Positions 9,331 to 20,923 of a stretch of DNA of 64,000 bases are shown piece after piece. The stretch covers positions 2,480,001 through 2,544,000 of the forward strand of contig NZ_LT670847.1 of NCBI RefSeq assembly GCF_900142895.1, in the 5' to 3' direction. Each line of letters begins with the position of its first letter. The stretch's first letter is position 1. A program made the position numbers and the translations under genes. Below the pieces are notes generated by a model. It saw nothing but the letters and a program-made list of their open reading frames with translations. It did not search any database and was not told the origin of the DNA. Source of the DNA: Vreelandella subglaciescola. GTDB lineage: Bacteria > Pseudomonadota > Gammaproteobacteria > Pseudomonadales > Halomonadaceae.

Positions 9331-10089
9331 TCAGTCCAGTATTTCAATACCCACCACCGCAAGGATGGTGGGTGAGTCGCTGCCTGATTCTTGAGCGTCC
9401 AGCGCTTGAAACTTCACGTCGACATCGCGCAGGCGCACCCCGTGAACGCGTCCGCCACCGCGCCGGGTGTGCTGATACGCCGGCCGTGGATCCTGCCTTA
9501 GCACCTGTTCAATCAATGCCTTGAGCGAAGCGCCGTCGCCGCGCCGGTCAAGTAGTGCACACGCCTCGGGGTAAAACACCACGTTGACCTCGGGCGGCGG
9601 TGTGGGGGCAAAACCCGCCCGGGCATCGGGGCGCGCCTCGACCCACGGAATGTAGGGTTTGATGTCCACCACCGGCGTCTGGTCGATCAAGTCGCAGCCG
9701 CCAAGCACCAGCCTGACCCCGCCCTGTGTTTCCACCGCCTCAAGCCTGACCAGCGACAGCCCCAGCCGGTTGGGCCGGTTGGGGCTGCGGCTGGCAAAAA
9801 CGCCGGTTTTTTGGTTGCCACCCAGCCGCGGCGGGCGCACCAGTGGCGTAAATTGCCCCCGGGCTTGCGGCGTCTGATGGAAAATGAAGGTCAGCCACAG
9901 GTGGCTGAACGCGAACAGGCCGCGTACCGCCAGTGGGTCGTTAAACGGCGGTGTCAGCACCAATGTGGCTCTGGCGGCCGGTGCCAGTCCCGGCTGGCGG
10001 GGTACACCGAACTTGTCCGGGTAATCGCTGTGAATCACGCCCAGCGGCGTCAGCGAGTAGGCAGCGGTTGATGTCCGAGGACGATGCAT
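9331..10089 (-). CDS. trmO: tRNA m6t6A37 methyltransferase TrmO
   Basis: TrmO (UPF0066 family) methylates N6 of threonylcarbamoyladenosine at position 37 of threonine tRNAs, using SAM. Family motifs are clear: GVIHSDYPDKFGVPRQPGLA at the N-terminus, then SHLWLTFIFHQT, FASRSPNRPNRLGLSLVRL and VDIKPYIPWVE. The C-terminal domain follows. With ATG 10089 (MHRPRTSTAAYS) it is 252 residues. A longer in-frame reading from 10236 would add 49 residues of unrelated sequence. It diverges from the GNAT gene and converges on purC. Confidence 0.9.
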   Translation of the reverse strand: MHRPRTSTAAYSLTPLGVIHSDYPDKFGVPRQPGLAPAARATLVLTPPFNDPLAVRGLFAFSHLWLTFIFHQTPQARGQFTPLVRPPRLGGNQKTGVFASRSPNRPNRLGLSLVRLEAVETQGGVRLVLGGCDLIDQTPVVDIKPYIPWVEARPDARAGFAPTPPPEVNVVFYPEACALLDRRGDGASLKALIEQVLRQDPRPAYQHTRRGGGRVHGVRLRDVDVKFQALDAQESGSDSPTILAVVGIEILD

Positions 10090-10211
10090 AAATAAACAGC
10101 CTTGGGCGTTCAAGATGAAGATTGGCGCAGTATAAGGTAAGTTGGCCGGTCGTTCCCGGGCTGAGGTCGGTTCTTGAGCGGAAGGCGTTTTACGTTGACA
10201 AGAGGGCAAAC

Positions 10212-12299
<2,088 letters not shown>

Positions 12300-12423
12300 A
12301 GTGCCATAACGGGTAGTTTAGCTACACTTTTGTTGATTTATAACGCATAGCTGTAACGCCTTGAAAATGTCCGATATTGACGTACAGGGTGCGCGTTTCA
12401 GCGGCATTTTATGCCGCGAGAAA

Positions 12424-12452
12424 TTGGCAGGGATGCGACTTTACGGTATGAT
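12424..12452 (+). promoter_or_regulatory. Sigma-70 promoter of aceE
   Basis: TTGGCA at 12424-12429 and TATGAT at 12447-12452 are separated by 17 bases, a near-consensus pair in the 364-base gap before aceE. Transcription from it would give a leader of about 205 bases. A small inverted repeat GTAG-N5-CTAC lies in that leader at 12488-12500. I saw no PdhR-type TTGGT-N3-ACCAA box here. The rest of the gap shows nothing else I can name. Confidence 0.7.
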
Positions 12453-12663
12453 CCCCGGCAGCAAATAACGTTGTTTTTCAACTTTTATGTAGCTTTACTA
12501 CATTTTGCCGAACGCCATGTCTTGAATGTAGAATGGATTTCCATTTTGCGCTGGCAAGGCGCGCCGGTGAACACAGGCCTGTGGTGGCACCATGACTACC
12601 GCGGCCGCCCAGGCCCCCGGTTCGCGGGGCCAATGTCATTTATCGTCATTCGGAGAGACTTTT

Positions 12664-15348
12664 ATGAGTCTGGAGACACGAGAAGATCTCGACCCGGTCG
12701 AGTCCACGGAGTGGCTAGAAGCCCTGGAGTCGGTGCTGGATCGTGAGGGTGATGAGCGTGCCCGTTACCTGCTGACCCGCCTGGCGGATCGCATGCGTCA
12801 GGATTCGGGCGTCGCGCCGTTCTCGGTGACAACCCCGCACCGCAACACCATTCCGCCGGCGCGCGAAGCGCGCATGCCGGGCGATCTGGGCATGGAGCGT
12901 CGGATTCGCTCGTTGATCCGCTGGAACATGGCCGCGATGGTCACGCGGGCCAACAACAAGAACAAGGGCATCGGCGGCCACCTGGCAAGCTTCATGTCGG
13001 CAGCGACGCTGTATGACGTGGGCTTCAGCCACTTCTTCCGCGCGCCGGAAGGTGATCATCAGGGCGACCTGATTTATGTTCAGGGTCACAGCTCGCCGGG
13101 TATCTACGCTCGCTCCTTTTTGGAAGGCCGTCTGACTGAAGATCAGATGGACAAGTTCCGCGAAGAAGTCGACGGCGGCGGCCTGCCGTCCTACCCGCAC
13201 CCCTGGCTGATGCCGGACTACTGGCAGATGCCCACGGTATCCATGGGTCTGGGCCCGATCATGTCGATCTACCAGGCGCGCTTCATCAAATATACGCACA
13301 ACCGTGGCCTCCAGGACATGAAGGACCGCAAGGTCTGGGCGTTTTTGGGTGACGGCGAATGCGACGAGCCGGAAACCCTGGGTGCCCTGCACGTAGCGGT
13401 TCGCGAGAAGCTCGACAACCTCAACTTCGTGGTCAACTGTAACCTGCAGCGCCTTGACGGCCCGGTACGCGGTAACGCGAGCATCGTCACCGAGCTTGAA
13501 GGCGTGTTCCGCGGTGCCGGCTGGAACGTCATCAAGGTGATCTGGGGCCGCAAGTGGGATGAGCTGTTCGAGAAAGACAAGAGCGGCATGCTGCAAAAGC
13601 TGATGGACGAAACCGTCGACGGCGAGTACCAGAACTGCAAGTCCAAAGGCGGCGCTTATACCCGCGAAAACTTCTTTGGCAAGTACCCGGAAACCGCTGC
13701 GCTGGTCGCTGATATGACCGACGAAGAAGTCGGCCAGCTCGACCGCGGCGGCCACGACCCGGTCAAGGTCTACTCGGCCTACCATCAGGCGTTTCACAAC
13801 GACACCGAGCGGCCGACCGTTATCCTGGCGCACACCGTCAAGGGCTACGGCCTGACCGCTGAGGGCGGCGAAGCCGACAACGAAGCGCACCAGATCAAGG
13901 CGATCGACGATCCCGAGGTCATGAAGGCGTTCCGCGACCGTTTCGAAATCCCGCTGACCGACGAGCAGCTGGAAAAAGAAATGCCGTACTACCATCCGGG
14001 GGACGATTCGCCGGAAATCAAGTACATGAAGATGCGTCGCGAAAACCTGGGCGGCCACCTGCCCAATCGCCGTGCGGACTTCGACGCGCTCGAGATCCCG
14101 GGGCTGGATGACAAGATCTTCGCCTCCCAGATGGGCGGTTCCAAAGGTCGTGAGTTCTCCAGCACCATGGCGTTCGTGCGTATCCTCAACGGCTTGATCA
14201 AGAACAAGCAGCTGGGTAAGCGTGTGGTGCCGATTGTGCCCGACGAATCGCGCACCTTTGGTATGGAAGGCATGTTCCGTCAGTTCGGTATTTATGCGCC
14301 GGAAGGCCAGAAGTACGAGCCGATGGATAAAGGCCAGCTGATGTACTACCACGAGTCCCAGAAGGGCCAGGTACTGCAGGAAGGCATTAACGAGGCGGGC
14401 GCCATGTCCTCGTGGATTGCTGCGGCGACGTCCTACAGCAACAGCGGCATGCCGATGCTGCCGTTCTACATCTACTACTCGATGTTCGGCTTCCAGCGCG
14501 TGGGCGATCTGGCCTGGGCGGCTGGCGACATGCAGGCACGCGGCTTTATGCTTGGCGGTACCGCCGGGCGAACCACGCTCAACGGCGAAGGTCTGCAGCA
14601 CCAGGATGGCCACAGCATGATCCAGGCCTCGACCATCCCCAACTGCCGCAGCTACGATCCGACCTACGCTCACGAAGTCTCGGTCATCGTTCAGGATGGT
14701 CTGAAGCGGATGTATTCCGACAAGGAAAACGTCTTCTACTACCTGACCGTGATGAACGAGAACTACGAGCATCCGGCGCTGGACAACGTGCCCGCGGGTG
14801 ACATCATCAAGGGCATGTACCTGCTGCGCGAGACCAAGGGCAAGAAAGGCAAGGGCCACGTCCAGCTGCTGGGCTCCGGCACCATTCTGCGCGAAGTCGA
14901 AGCCGCGGCGGAAATGCTCGCCGAAGAGTGGGGCGTGGGCAGTGATATCTGGAGTGCCACCAGCTTCAACGAGCTGCGTCGTGAAGCGCTCGAGATCGAT
15001 CGTCAGGCGTTCCTCAAGCCCGACGACGAACCGGGCAAGCCGCACGTGACTGCCTGCCTGGAAGGCCGCGACGGCCCGGCTATCGCCGCGACCGATTACA
15101 TGAAGCTTTACGCGGATCAGGTGCGTGCCTGGGTGCCGACCGACTATCATGTACTCGGCACCGACGGTTATGGTCGTTCCGATACGCGCGAGAAGCTGCG
15201 TCACTTCTTCGAGGTGAACCGCTACTTCGTGACCGTAGCTGCGCTGAAAGCGCTGGCTGACCGTGGCGATATCGACCGTAAGGTCGTGGGCGAGGCACTC
15301 AAGAAGTATGACATCGACCCGAACAAGTCCAACCCGCTGACCAGCTGA
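12664..15348 (+). CDS. aceE: Pyruvate dehydrogenase E1 component AceE
   Basis: AceE is the homodimeric, thiamine-diphosphate-dependent E1 of the pyruvate dehydrogenase complex, which decarboxylates pyruvate and acetylates the lipoyl groups of AceF. The 894-residue length is that of the single-chain gammaproteobacterial enzyme. The ThDP/metal motif is in FLGDGECDEPETLGALHVAVREKLDN-type sequence around residue 225-255, ending in VVNCNLQRLDGPV. Further hallmarks are LEGRLTEDQMDKFR, ANNKNKGIGGHLASF and GTAGRTTLNGEGLQHQDGHS. The start ATG 12664 has GGAGAG upstream. It forms an operon with aceF, 58 bases downstream, with a hairpin in the gap. Confidence 0.98.
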   Translation: MSLETREDLDPVESTEWLEALESVLDREGDERARYLLTRLADRMRQDSGVAPFSVTTPHRNTIPPAREARMPGDLGMERRIRSLIRWNMAAMVTRANNKNKGIGGHLASFMSAATLYDVGFSHFFRAPEGDHQGDLIYVQGHSSPGIYARSFLEGRLTEDQMDKFREEVDGGGLPSYPHPWLMPDYWQMPTVSMGLGPIMSIYQARFIKYTHNRGLQDMKDRKVWAFLGDGECDEPETLGALHVAVREKLDNLNFVVNCNLQRLDGPVRGNASIVTELEGVFRGAGWNVIKVIWGRKWDELFEKDKSGMLQKLMDETVDGEYQNCKSKGGAYTRENFFGKYPETAALVADMTDEEVGQLDRGGHDPVKVYSAYHQAFHNDTERPTVILAHTVKGYGLTAEGGEADNEAHQIKAIDDPEVMKAFRDRFEIPLTDEQLEKEMPYYHPGDDSPEIKYMKMRRENLGGHLPNRRADFDALEIPGLDDKIFASQMGGSKGREFSSTMAFVRILNGLIKNKQLGKRVVPIVPDESRTFGMEGMFRQFGIYAPEGQKYEPMDKGQLMYYHESQKGQVLQEGINEAGAMSSWIAAATSYSNSGMPMLPFYIYYSMFGFQRVGDLAWAAGDMQARGFMLGGTAGRTTLNGEGLQHQDGHSMIQASTIPNCRSYDPTYAHEVSVIVQDGLKRMYSDKENVFYYLTVMNENYEHPALDNVPAGDIIKGMYLLRETKGKKGKGHVQLLGSGTILREVEAAAEMLAEEWGVGSDIWSATSFNELRREALEIDRQAFLKPDDEPGKPHVTACLEGRDGPAIAATDYMKLYADQVRAWVPTDYHVLGTDGYGRSDTREKLRHFFEVNRYFVTVAALKALADRGDIDRKVVGEALKKYDIDPNKSNPLTS

Positions 15349-15356
15349 TCCGCTGC

Positions 15357-15378
15357 CCGGCGGGGGTAACCCCGCCGG
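15357..15378 (+). other. Hairpin in aceE-aceF gap
   Basis: CCGGCGGGG (15357-15365), loop GTAA, CCCCGCCGG (15370-15378): a perfect 9-base GC stem with a tetraloop, ending 12 bases before the aceF ribosome site. With no T tract it is unlikely to terminate; it could protect the upstream message or set the E1:E2 ratio. Confidence 0.65.
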
Positions 15379-15406
15379 CTCGACCCGATTTGGAAGGAGC
15401 GCGACC

Positions 15407-17416
15407 TTGAGTAGCGAAAACATCAAAGTGCCCGACATCGGCGGCGACGATGTCGAAATCATCGAGATTGCAGTGTCGGAAGGCGACGTCATCGAAGCGG
15501 AAGACGCGCTGATTACCCTGGAATCTGACAAGGCCAGCATGGACGTGCCTTCGCCGAAAGGCGGCAAGGTGCTGAAAGTGCTGGTTAAAGAAGGCGATAC
15601 CGTCTCTGAAGGCGACGACATTGTCGAGCTTGAAGTCGAAGGCGGCGAAGACGCCGGTGACGACAAGGCCGAAGCAGCCCCGGCGAAAGAAGAAGCCCCG
15701 GCCAAAGAAGAAGCGCCCAAGCAGGAAGAGGCGCCGAAAAAAGCCGCCAAATCGGCGGCCGGCGGCAAGAAGACCGTCGACATCAAAGTGCCTGACATCG
15801 GCGACAGCGCCGAAATCATCGAAATCGCGGTAAGCGAAGGCGATGAGGTCGACGCGGAAGACGCGCTGATTACCCTTGAGTCCGACAAGGCCTCAATGGA
15901 CGTGCCGAGCCCCCACGCAGGCAAGATCGTTGCGCTTTCCGTCAAGGAAGGTGACAGCGTGTCCGAAGGCGACGTGATCGGCCAGATCGAAGTGGAAGGT
16001 GAAGGCGGCGACGCTGACGCCGAAGAAGCTGATGCTCCGGCAGAAGCCCCGGCAGCAAGCGCCGCGCCCGAGCAGGAAGAAGCGCCGGAAGACGACGCTG
16101 AAGCCGCCGATGACGGCGAGCCGCAGCGTCAGGAAGTCCGCGTGCCGGATATCGGCGACAGCGCTGAAATCATCGAAATCTCGGTCAGCGTAGGCGACGA
16201 GATCGACGCAGAAGACGCGCTGATCACGCTGGAATCCGACAAGGCCTCCATGGACGTGCCCAGCCCCTACAAGGGCAAGCTGGTCGAGCTTTCCGTGAAG
16301 GAAGGCGACAGCGTCTCCGAAGGCGACGTCATCGGCATCGTCGAAACGGCCGGGGCCAAGAAAGCGGCACCCAAGAAAGCAGCGCCCGAGAAATCGGCAC
16401 CCAAGGCCGAGAAGTCTCAGAGTGCTCCGGCACCCAAGGCGGACAAGTCCAGCGCACCGGCTGCCGAGCCGAGCGCCGCACCGGCCAAAGACGGCAAGCG
16501 CGTACATGCCGGCCCGGCCGTGCGCATGCTCGCCCGCGAGTTCGGCGTGGATCTGGCTGAGGTGCCGCCCAGCGGTCCCAAAGGCCGCGTGCTCAAGGAA
16601 GACGTTCAGGCGTTTGTCAAAAAGGCACTGTCCGGTCAGGCTCCGGCAGCAGCCGGCCAGGCACCGGCCACCGGCGGCAGCGGCATTCCGCCGATTCCGG
16701 ATCAGGACTTCAGCCAGTTCGGCGAAGTGGAAGAGAAGCCCATGGGCCGCCTACTCAAGATGGGCGCGACCAACCTGCATCGCAGCTGGGTGAATGTGCC
16801 CCACGTGACGCAGTTTGAAGACGCGGACATCACCGAGCTGGAAGCCTTCCGCAAGTCGATGAAGGCCGAAGCCGAGGCGCAGGGCGCGAAACTCACGCCG
16901 CTGCCGTTCCTCGTCAAGGCGTGCGCTTTTGCGCTCAAGCAGTTCCCGCAGTTCAACGTCAGCCTGAAGAGCGACGGTGAAACCATGGTATGGAAGAACT
17001 ACGTCCATATCGGTATCGCCGTGGATACGCCCGAAGGTCTGATGGTGCCGGTACTGCGCAATGCCGACCAGAAGTCGCTGCTGGACATCGCCCGCGAAAT
17101 GGCTGAGCTGGGCAAAAAAGCCCAGAGCAAGAAGCTCAAGCGCGAGGAAATGACCGGTGGCTGCATGACCATCTCGAGCCTTGGTTCGATTGGCGGCACC
17201 GCGTTCACGCCCATCGTCAACGCCCCGGAAGTCGCCATTCTGGGCGTTTCCAAGGCGCAGATGAAGCCGGTATGGGACGGCGCCGAGTTCCAGCCGCGCC
17301 TGATGATGCCGCTGTCGCTGTCCTACGACCACCGTGCGGTTAACGGTGCGGATGCGGCACGTTTCACGACATTCCTGTCGAGCGTGCTCAGCGACATTCG
17401 TCGCCTGCTGCTGTAA
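15407..17416 (+). CDS. aceF: Pyruvate dehydrogenase E2, dihydrolipoamide acetyltransferase AceF
   Basis: AceF forms the core of the complex and transfers acetyl groups from lipoyl arms to CoA. The 669 residues show three tandem lipoyl domains, each with ESDKASMD and lipoylated lysines at K42, K161 and K279, joined by long Ala/Pro/Lys/Glu linkers. An E1/E3-binding domain follows (VRMLAREFGVDLAEVPPSG, residues about 366-410), then the catalytic domain. The active-site histidine is H642 in SYDHRAVNG, where the usual aspartate of HxxxDG is asparagine. The start is TTG at 15407 behind GGAAGGAG. E3 (lpd) is not adjacent. A terminator follows the stop. Confidence 0.97.
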   Translation: MSSENIKVPDIGGDDVEIIEIAVSEGDVIEAEDALITLESDKASMDVPSPKGGKVLKVLVKEGDTVSEGDDIVELEVEGGEDAGDDKAEAAPAKEEAPAKEEAPKQEEAPKKAAKSAAGGKKTVDIKVPDIGDSAEIIEIAVSEGDEVDAEDALITLESDKASMDVPSPHAGKIVALSVKEGDSVSEGDVIGQIEVEGEGGDADAEEADAPAEAPAASAAPEQEEAPEDDAEAADDGEPQRQEVRVPDIGDSAEIIEISVSVGDEIDAEDALITLESDKASMDVPSPYKGKLVELSVKEGDSVSEGDVIGIVETAGAKKAAPKKAAPEKSAPKAEKSQSAPAPKADKSSAPAAEPSAAPAKDGKRVHAGPAVRMLAREFGVDLAEVPPSGPKGRVLKEDVQAFVKKALSGQAPAAAGQAPATGGSGIPPIPDQDFSQFGEVEEKPMGRLLKMGATNLHRSWVNVPHVTQFEDADITELEAFRKSMKAEAEAQGAKLTPLPFLVKACAFALKQFPQFNVSLKSDGETMVWKNYVHIGIAVDTPEGLMVPVLRNADQKSLLDIAREMAELGKKAQSKKLKREEMTGGCMTISSLGSIGGTAFTPIVNAPEVAILGVSKAQMKPVWDGAEFQPRLMMPLSLSYDHRAVNGADAARFTTFLSSVLSDIRRLLL

Positions 17417-17440
17417 GCGGCAAACGGCGTATTGATACGC

Positions 17441-17470
17441 AAACGGCGCCTGCGGGCGCCGTTTGTGTTT
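17441..17470 (+). terminator. Rho-independent terminator of aceEF
   Basis: Stem AAACGGCGCC (17441-17450) and GGCGCCGTTT (17455-17464) with loop TGCG, followed by GTGTTTT. It lies 24 bases after the aceF stop. Confidence 0.88.
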
Positions 17471-17481
17471 TCAGACGGTGA

Positions 17482-18293
<812 letters not shown>

Positions 18294-18294
<1 letters not shown>

Positions 18295-19025
18295 TGGCGC
18301 TTAATCTGCTTGCTCTGGACGCCTCGTCGAGCGCCTGCTCGGCGGCGCTTTACCGTCGCGATGCCGAGGGCGAACGGTGCCTGGCACGCTTTGCCATGAC
18401 CCCGCGGGAGCACACACGGCGCTTGTTGCCCATGGTCGATGAGGTGCTGGCCGATGCTCAGCTTGCGCCGAGCGCGCTTGACGCGGTGGCCTTTGGCCGC
18501 GGGCCCGGCTCGTTTACCGGCCTGCGGATTGCGGCCGGCGCCGCCCAGGGGCTGGCGTTTGGCCTCGATTGCCCGCTGCTGGGCGTATCTACGCTGAGAG
18601 CGCTGGCACTACAGGCACACCGCCAGTTGGGCGTTGACGCTATCGCCACGCTGATCGACGCGCGCATGGGCGAAGTCTATGCGGCGGCGTGGCGGGTGGA
18701 AGGCGGCGTCCCCACGCGGGTGGGAGACGAGGCGGTGATCGCCCCCGAGCGCTTTGTGCTGCCCGACGCGCCGGCTGACCGAGCGGAAGAAAGCTGGACG
18801 GGCGTAGGGTCGGGGCTTTCTCAAGGGCCATCTCAAGGGCCTTCCTTATGGGACGCCTTTGACGAAGCGGTGAAAGCGAGGCTGGCGCAGCGCGTGCCCG
18901 AGTTTGAGCCGCGCGCCGAGGAAATGGCCTGGCTGGCCGCGCATGATTTTGACGCCGGGCTGGGTCAACCGGCGCATTTGGTGCAGCCGGTGTATCTGCG
19001 TAACCAAGTGGCCTGGAAAAAGTAG
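18294..19025 (+). CDS. tsaB: tRNA t6A synthesis protein TsaB
   Basis: TsaB is the non-catalytic partner of TsaD in making threonylcarbamoyladenosine at position 37 of ANN-decoding tRNAs. The ASKHA fold shows [41 protein letters not shown] and [13 protein letters not shown]. Length 243 residues. It overlaps adk by one base. Residues about 180-190 contain a 12-base direct repeat (TCTCAAGGGCCA) giving SQGPSQGPS, and the 3' end carries a 15-base triplication; both look like slippage events. TrmO, which later modifies the same nucleotide, is also encoded in this window. Confidence 0.94.
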
Positions 19026-19058
19026 GCTTGGAAAAAGTAGGCGTGGAAAAAGTCGGCA
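19014..19058 (+). repeat. Triplicated 15-base unit at tsaB/rsmJ junction
   Basis: Three units of TGGAAAAAGTAGGC plus one variable base at 19014-19028, 19029-19043 and 19044-19058. The first unit encodes the last residues and stop of TsaB. The bases joining successive units create TTG (19028), GTG (19043) and ATG (19058), all in frame with rsmJ, so each repeat supplies another possible start codon. Confidence 0.88.
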
Positions 19059-19795
19059 TGAGCCCTGAGAGTATCCGCTGGGACAATATCGCGCTGCCCA
19101 TCGGGCTGACGCTCGAGCAGCGCGCCGAAGGGCTGGTGCTGGCCGGCGATGAAAAACGCTACGGCAAGTCGCTGTACGTCGATTTTGTTGGCGGCAAGGC
19201 CGGCCACCGGCGGCGCTTTGGCGGCGGGCGCGGCCAGCTGATAGCCCGCGCCTGCGGGCTTTCCAAAGGCGTGACGCCAAGCGTGGTCGACGCCACGGCG
19301 GGACTTGGCCGCGACGCCTTTGTGCTGGCCGGTTTGGGCGCAACGGTGGTGCTGATTGAACGGGTGCCGGCGATTGCCGCACTGCTGGCCGATGGCCTGG
19401 CACGCGCGGCGCGCCACGCCGATACCGCCGAGATTGCTGCGCGCATGCGGCTGATGCCGGGCGACGCCACGGTCGAGCTGGCCGCGCTGGTTGCAGCGTC
19501 GGGGCAGGCCCCCGAGGTCGTCCATCTTGACCCGATGTTTCCCCACCGCGAGAAATCCGCGCTGGTGAAAAAAGACATGCGCATGTTTCGCGAGCTGGCC
19601 GGTGAGGATGCCGACGGCCCGCGTTTGCTCGAGGCCGCGCTCGACGTCGCCACCCATCGGGTGGTGGTCAAGCGGCCGCGCAAGGCGCCGCCCATCGAAG
19701 GGCCGGCGGTGGCGCATACGCTTGAAGGCAAAACCAGCCGCTACGATATTTACGTCCACCGCTCGCTGCGCCCTCGGCGCGGTCAGGAGGTTTAG
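19058..19795 (+). CDS. rsmJ: 16S rRNA m2G1516 methyltransferase RsmJ
   Basis: RsmJ methylates guanosine 1516 of 16S rRNA using SAM. The SAM site is in [27 protein letters not shown], and the catalytic-type motif is [22 protein letters not shown]. The C-terminal [14 protein letters not shown] segment is typical. I take ATG 19058 as start (245 residues), though TTG 19028 and GTG 19043 in the upstream repeats are also in frame and no clear ribosome site favours one. Its TAG is followed immediately by the clsB ATG, with AGGAGG inside the end of rsmJ serving clsB. Confidence 0.93.
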   Translation: MSPESIRWDNIALPIGLTLEQRAEGLVLAGDEKRYGKSLYVDFVGGKAGHRRRFGGGRGQLIARACGLSKGVTPSVVDATAGLGRDAFVLAGLGATVVLIERVPAIAALLADGLARAARHADTAEIAARMRLMPGDATVELAALVAASGQAPEVVHLDPMFPHREKSALVKKDMRMFRELAGEDADGPRLLEAALDVATHRVVVKRPRKAPPIEGPAVAHTLEGKTSRYDIYVHRSLRPRRGQEV

Positions 19796-20908
19796 ATGCC
19801 GGTGTGGCGTGAGCACAATCATTTTACCCTGTTGCCCGAGTCGGCGAGCTTTCTGCCGGCGATGTTTGAGGCGTTCGCGCAGGCCGAGCGCTACATTCTG
19901 GTCGAGCTTTATCTGATGGAATCCGGCCGGCTGGCCGATCAGGTGATCGAAGCGCTGGTGAGTGCCGCCCGGCGCGGCGTGACGGTATGTCTGCTGCTGG
20001 ATGGCTTTGGCAGCATGGGGCTTGCCACTCACGACCGTAAGCGGCTGCAGGACGGCGGCGTGGCGCTGCGGTTTTTCAACCCGCTGGGGTGGCATTCGCT
20101 GACCCGCAATCTGAGCCGTGATCACCGTAAAATCGTGGTGGTGGATGGCCGCGCGGCCTTTGTCGGCGGCTTTGGTGCGGTAGATGCGTTTCTTGACGCC
20201 TGGTATGAAATCGCCGTGCGCGCTGAAGGCCCGGTGGTGGCTGACTGGGAGACGCTGTTCAGGCGGCTGTGGGCCTCGCGGTTTACCCGCGGCGAGTGCA
20301 CACGACCAGCACCGCGCCTGCCGCACGCCGCCGTCAGTGAGTCTGGCGGCAGCATGCGCGGGCGGGTGATGATGGGGCGAGGGTATCGTTATCAGGCCAT
20401 TCGCCTGTCGCTGCAGTTCCGCGTGGACAACGCGCAGCGTCGGCTGTGGCTGTGCACGCCCTACTTTGTGCCGACGCTGTCGCTGCGTCGGCGGCTTAAG
20501 CGTGCCGCGCGCCGCGGCGTTGACGTGCGCCTGCTATTGCCCGGCGGGCACAACGACCACCTTAGCGTGCGCTACGCCAGCCAGCGCTTTTACGCTGCCA
20601 TGCTCAAGGCCGGCGTGCGTATTTACGAGTTCCAGCCGAGCTTTATTCACGCCAAGTTCGTCCTTGCGGATGACTGGAGCAGCATCGGCTCGTGCAACTT
20701 CGATCACTGGAACCTGCACTGGAACATGGAAGCCAATCAGGAAGTGGACGATGCGCACTTTGCCGCCGAGGTGAATGCCCTGTTCGAGCGCAATTTCGCG
20801 GTCAGCGATGAAGTCGACGCCCGCGCTTGGGCGGCACGCCCCTGGTACCAGCGTGCCCGCGAGTGGCTGTTTGGCAGGCTCGACGGGCTGCTGACGCGGT
20901 TGAAATAA
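19796..20908 (+). CDS. clsB: Cardiolipin synthase B
   Basis: A 370-residue phospholipase D superfamily protein. Both HKD motifs are visible: HRKIVVVDGRAAFVGGFG near residue 110 and HAKFVLADDWSSIGSCNFD near residue 284. The lack of N-terminal membrane helices and the length place it with ClsB (YbhO) rather than ClsA. It would make cardiolipin from phosphatidylglycerol or phosphatidylethanolamine on the inner membrane. It starts directly after the rsmJ stop, with AGGAGG just upstream, so expression is coupled. Confidence 0.88.
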   Translation: MPVWREHNHFTLLPESASFLPAMFEAFAQAERYILVELYLMESGRLADQVIEALVSAARRGVTVCLLLDGFGSMGLATHDRKRLQDGGVALRFFNPLGWHSLTRNLSRDHRKIVVVDGRAAFVGGFGAVDAFLDAWYEIAVRAEGPVVADWETLFRRLWASRFTRGECTRPAPRLPHAAVSESGGSMRGRVMMGRGYRYQAIRLSLQFRVDNAQRRLWLCTPYFVPTLSLRRRLKRAARRGVDVRLLLPGGHNDHLSVRYASQRFYAAMLKAGVRIYEFQPSFIHAKFVLADDWSSIGSCNFDHWNLHWNMEANQEVDDAHFAAEVNALFERNFAVSDEVDARAWAARPWYQRAREWLFGRLDGLLTRLK

Positions 20909-20923
20909 TCGCCGCGTAGCGGC

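Noticed and set aside
12715..15945. Open frame of over 1000 codons on the minus strand opposite aceE and aceF
   Set aside because: It covers strongly conserved aceE and the repetitive lipoyl region; long antisense frames are expected from GC-rich codon bias. The translation is low-complexity and has no recognisable domain.
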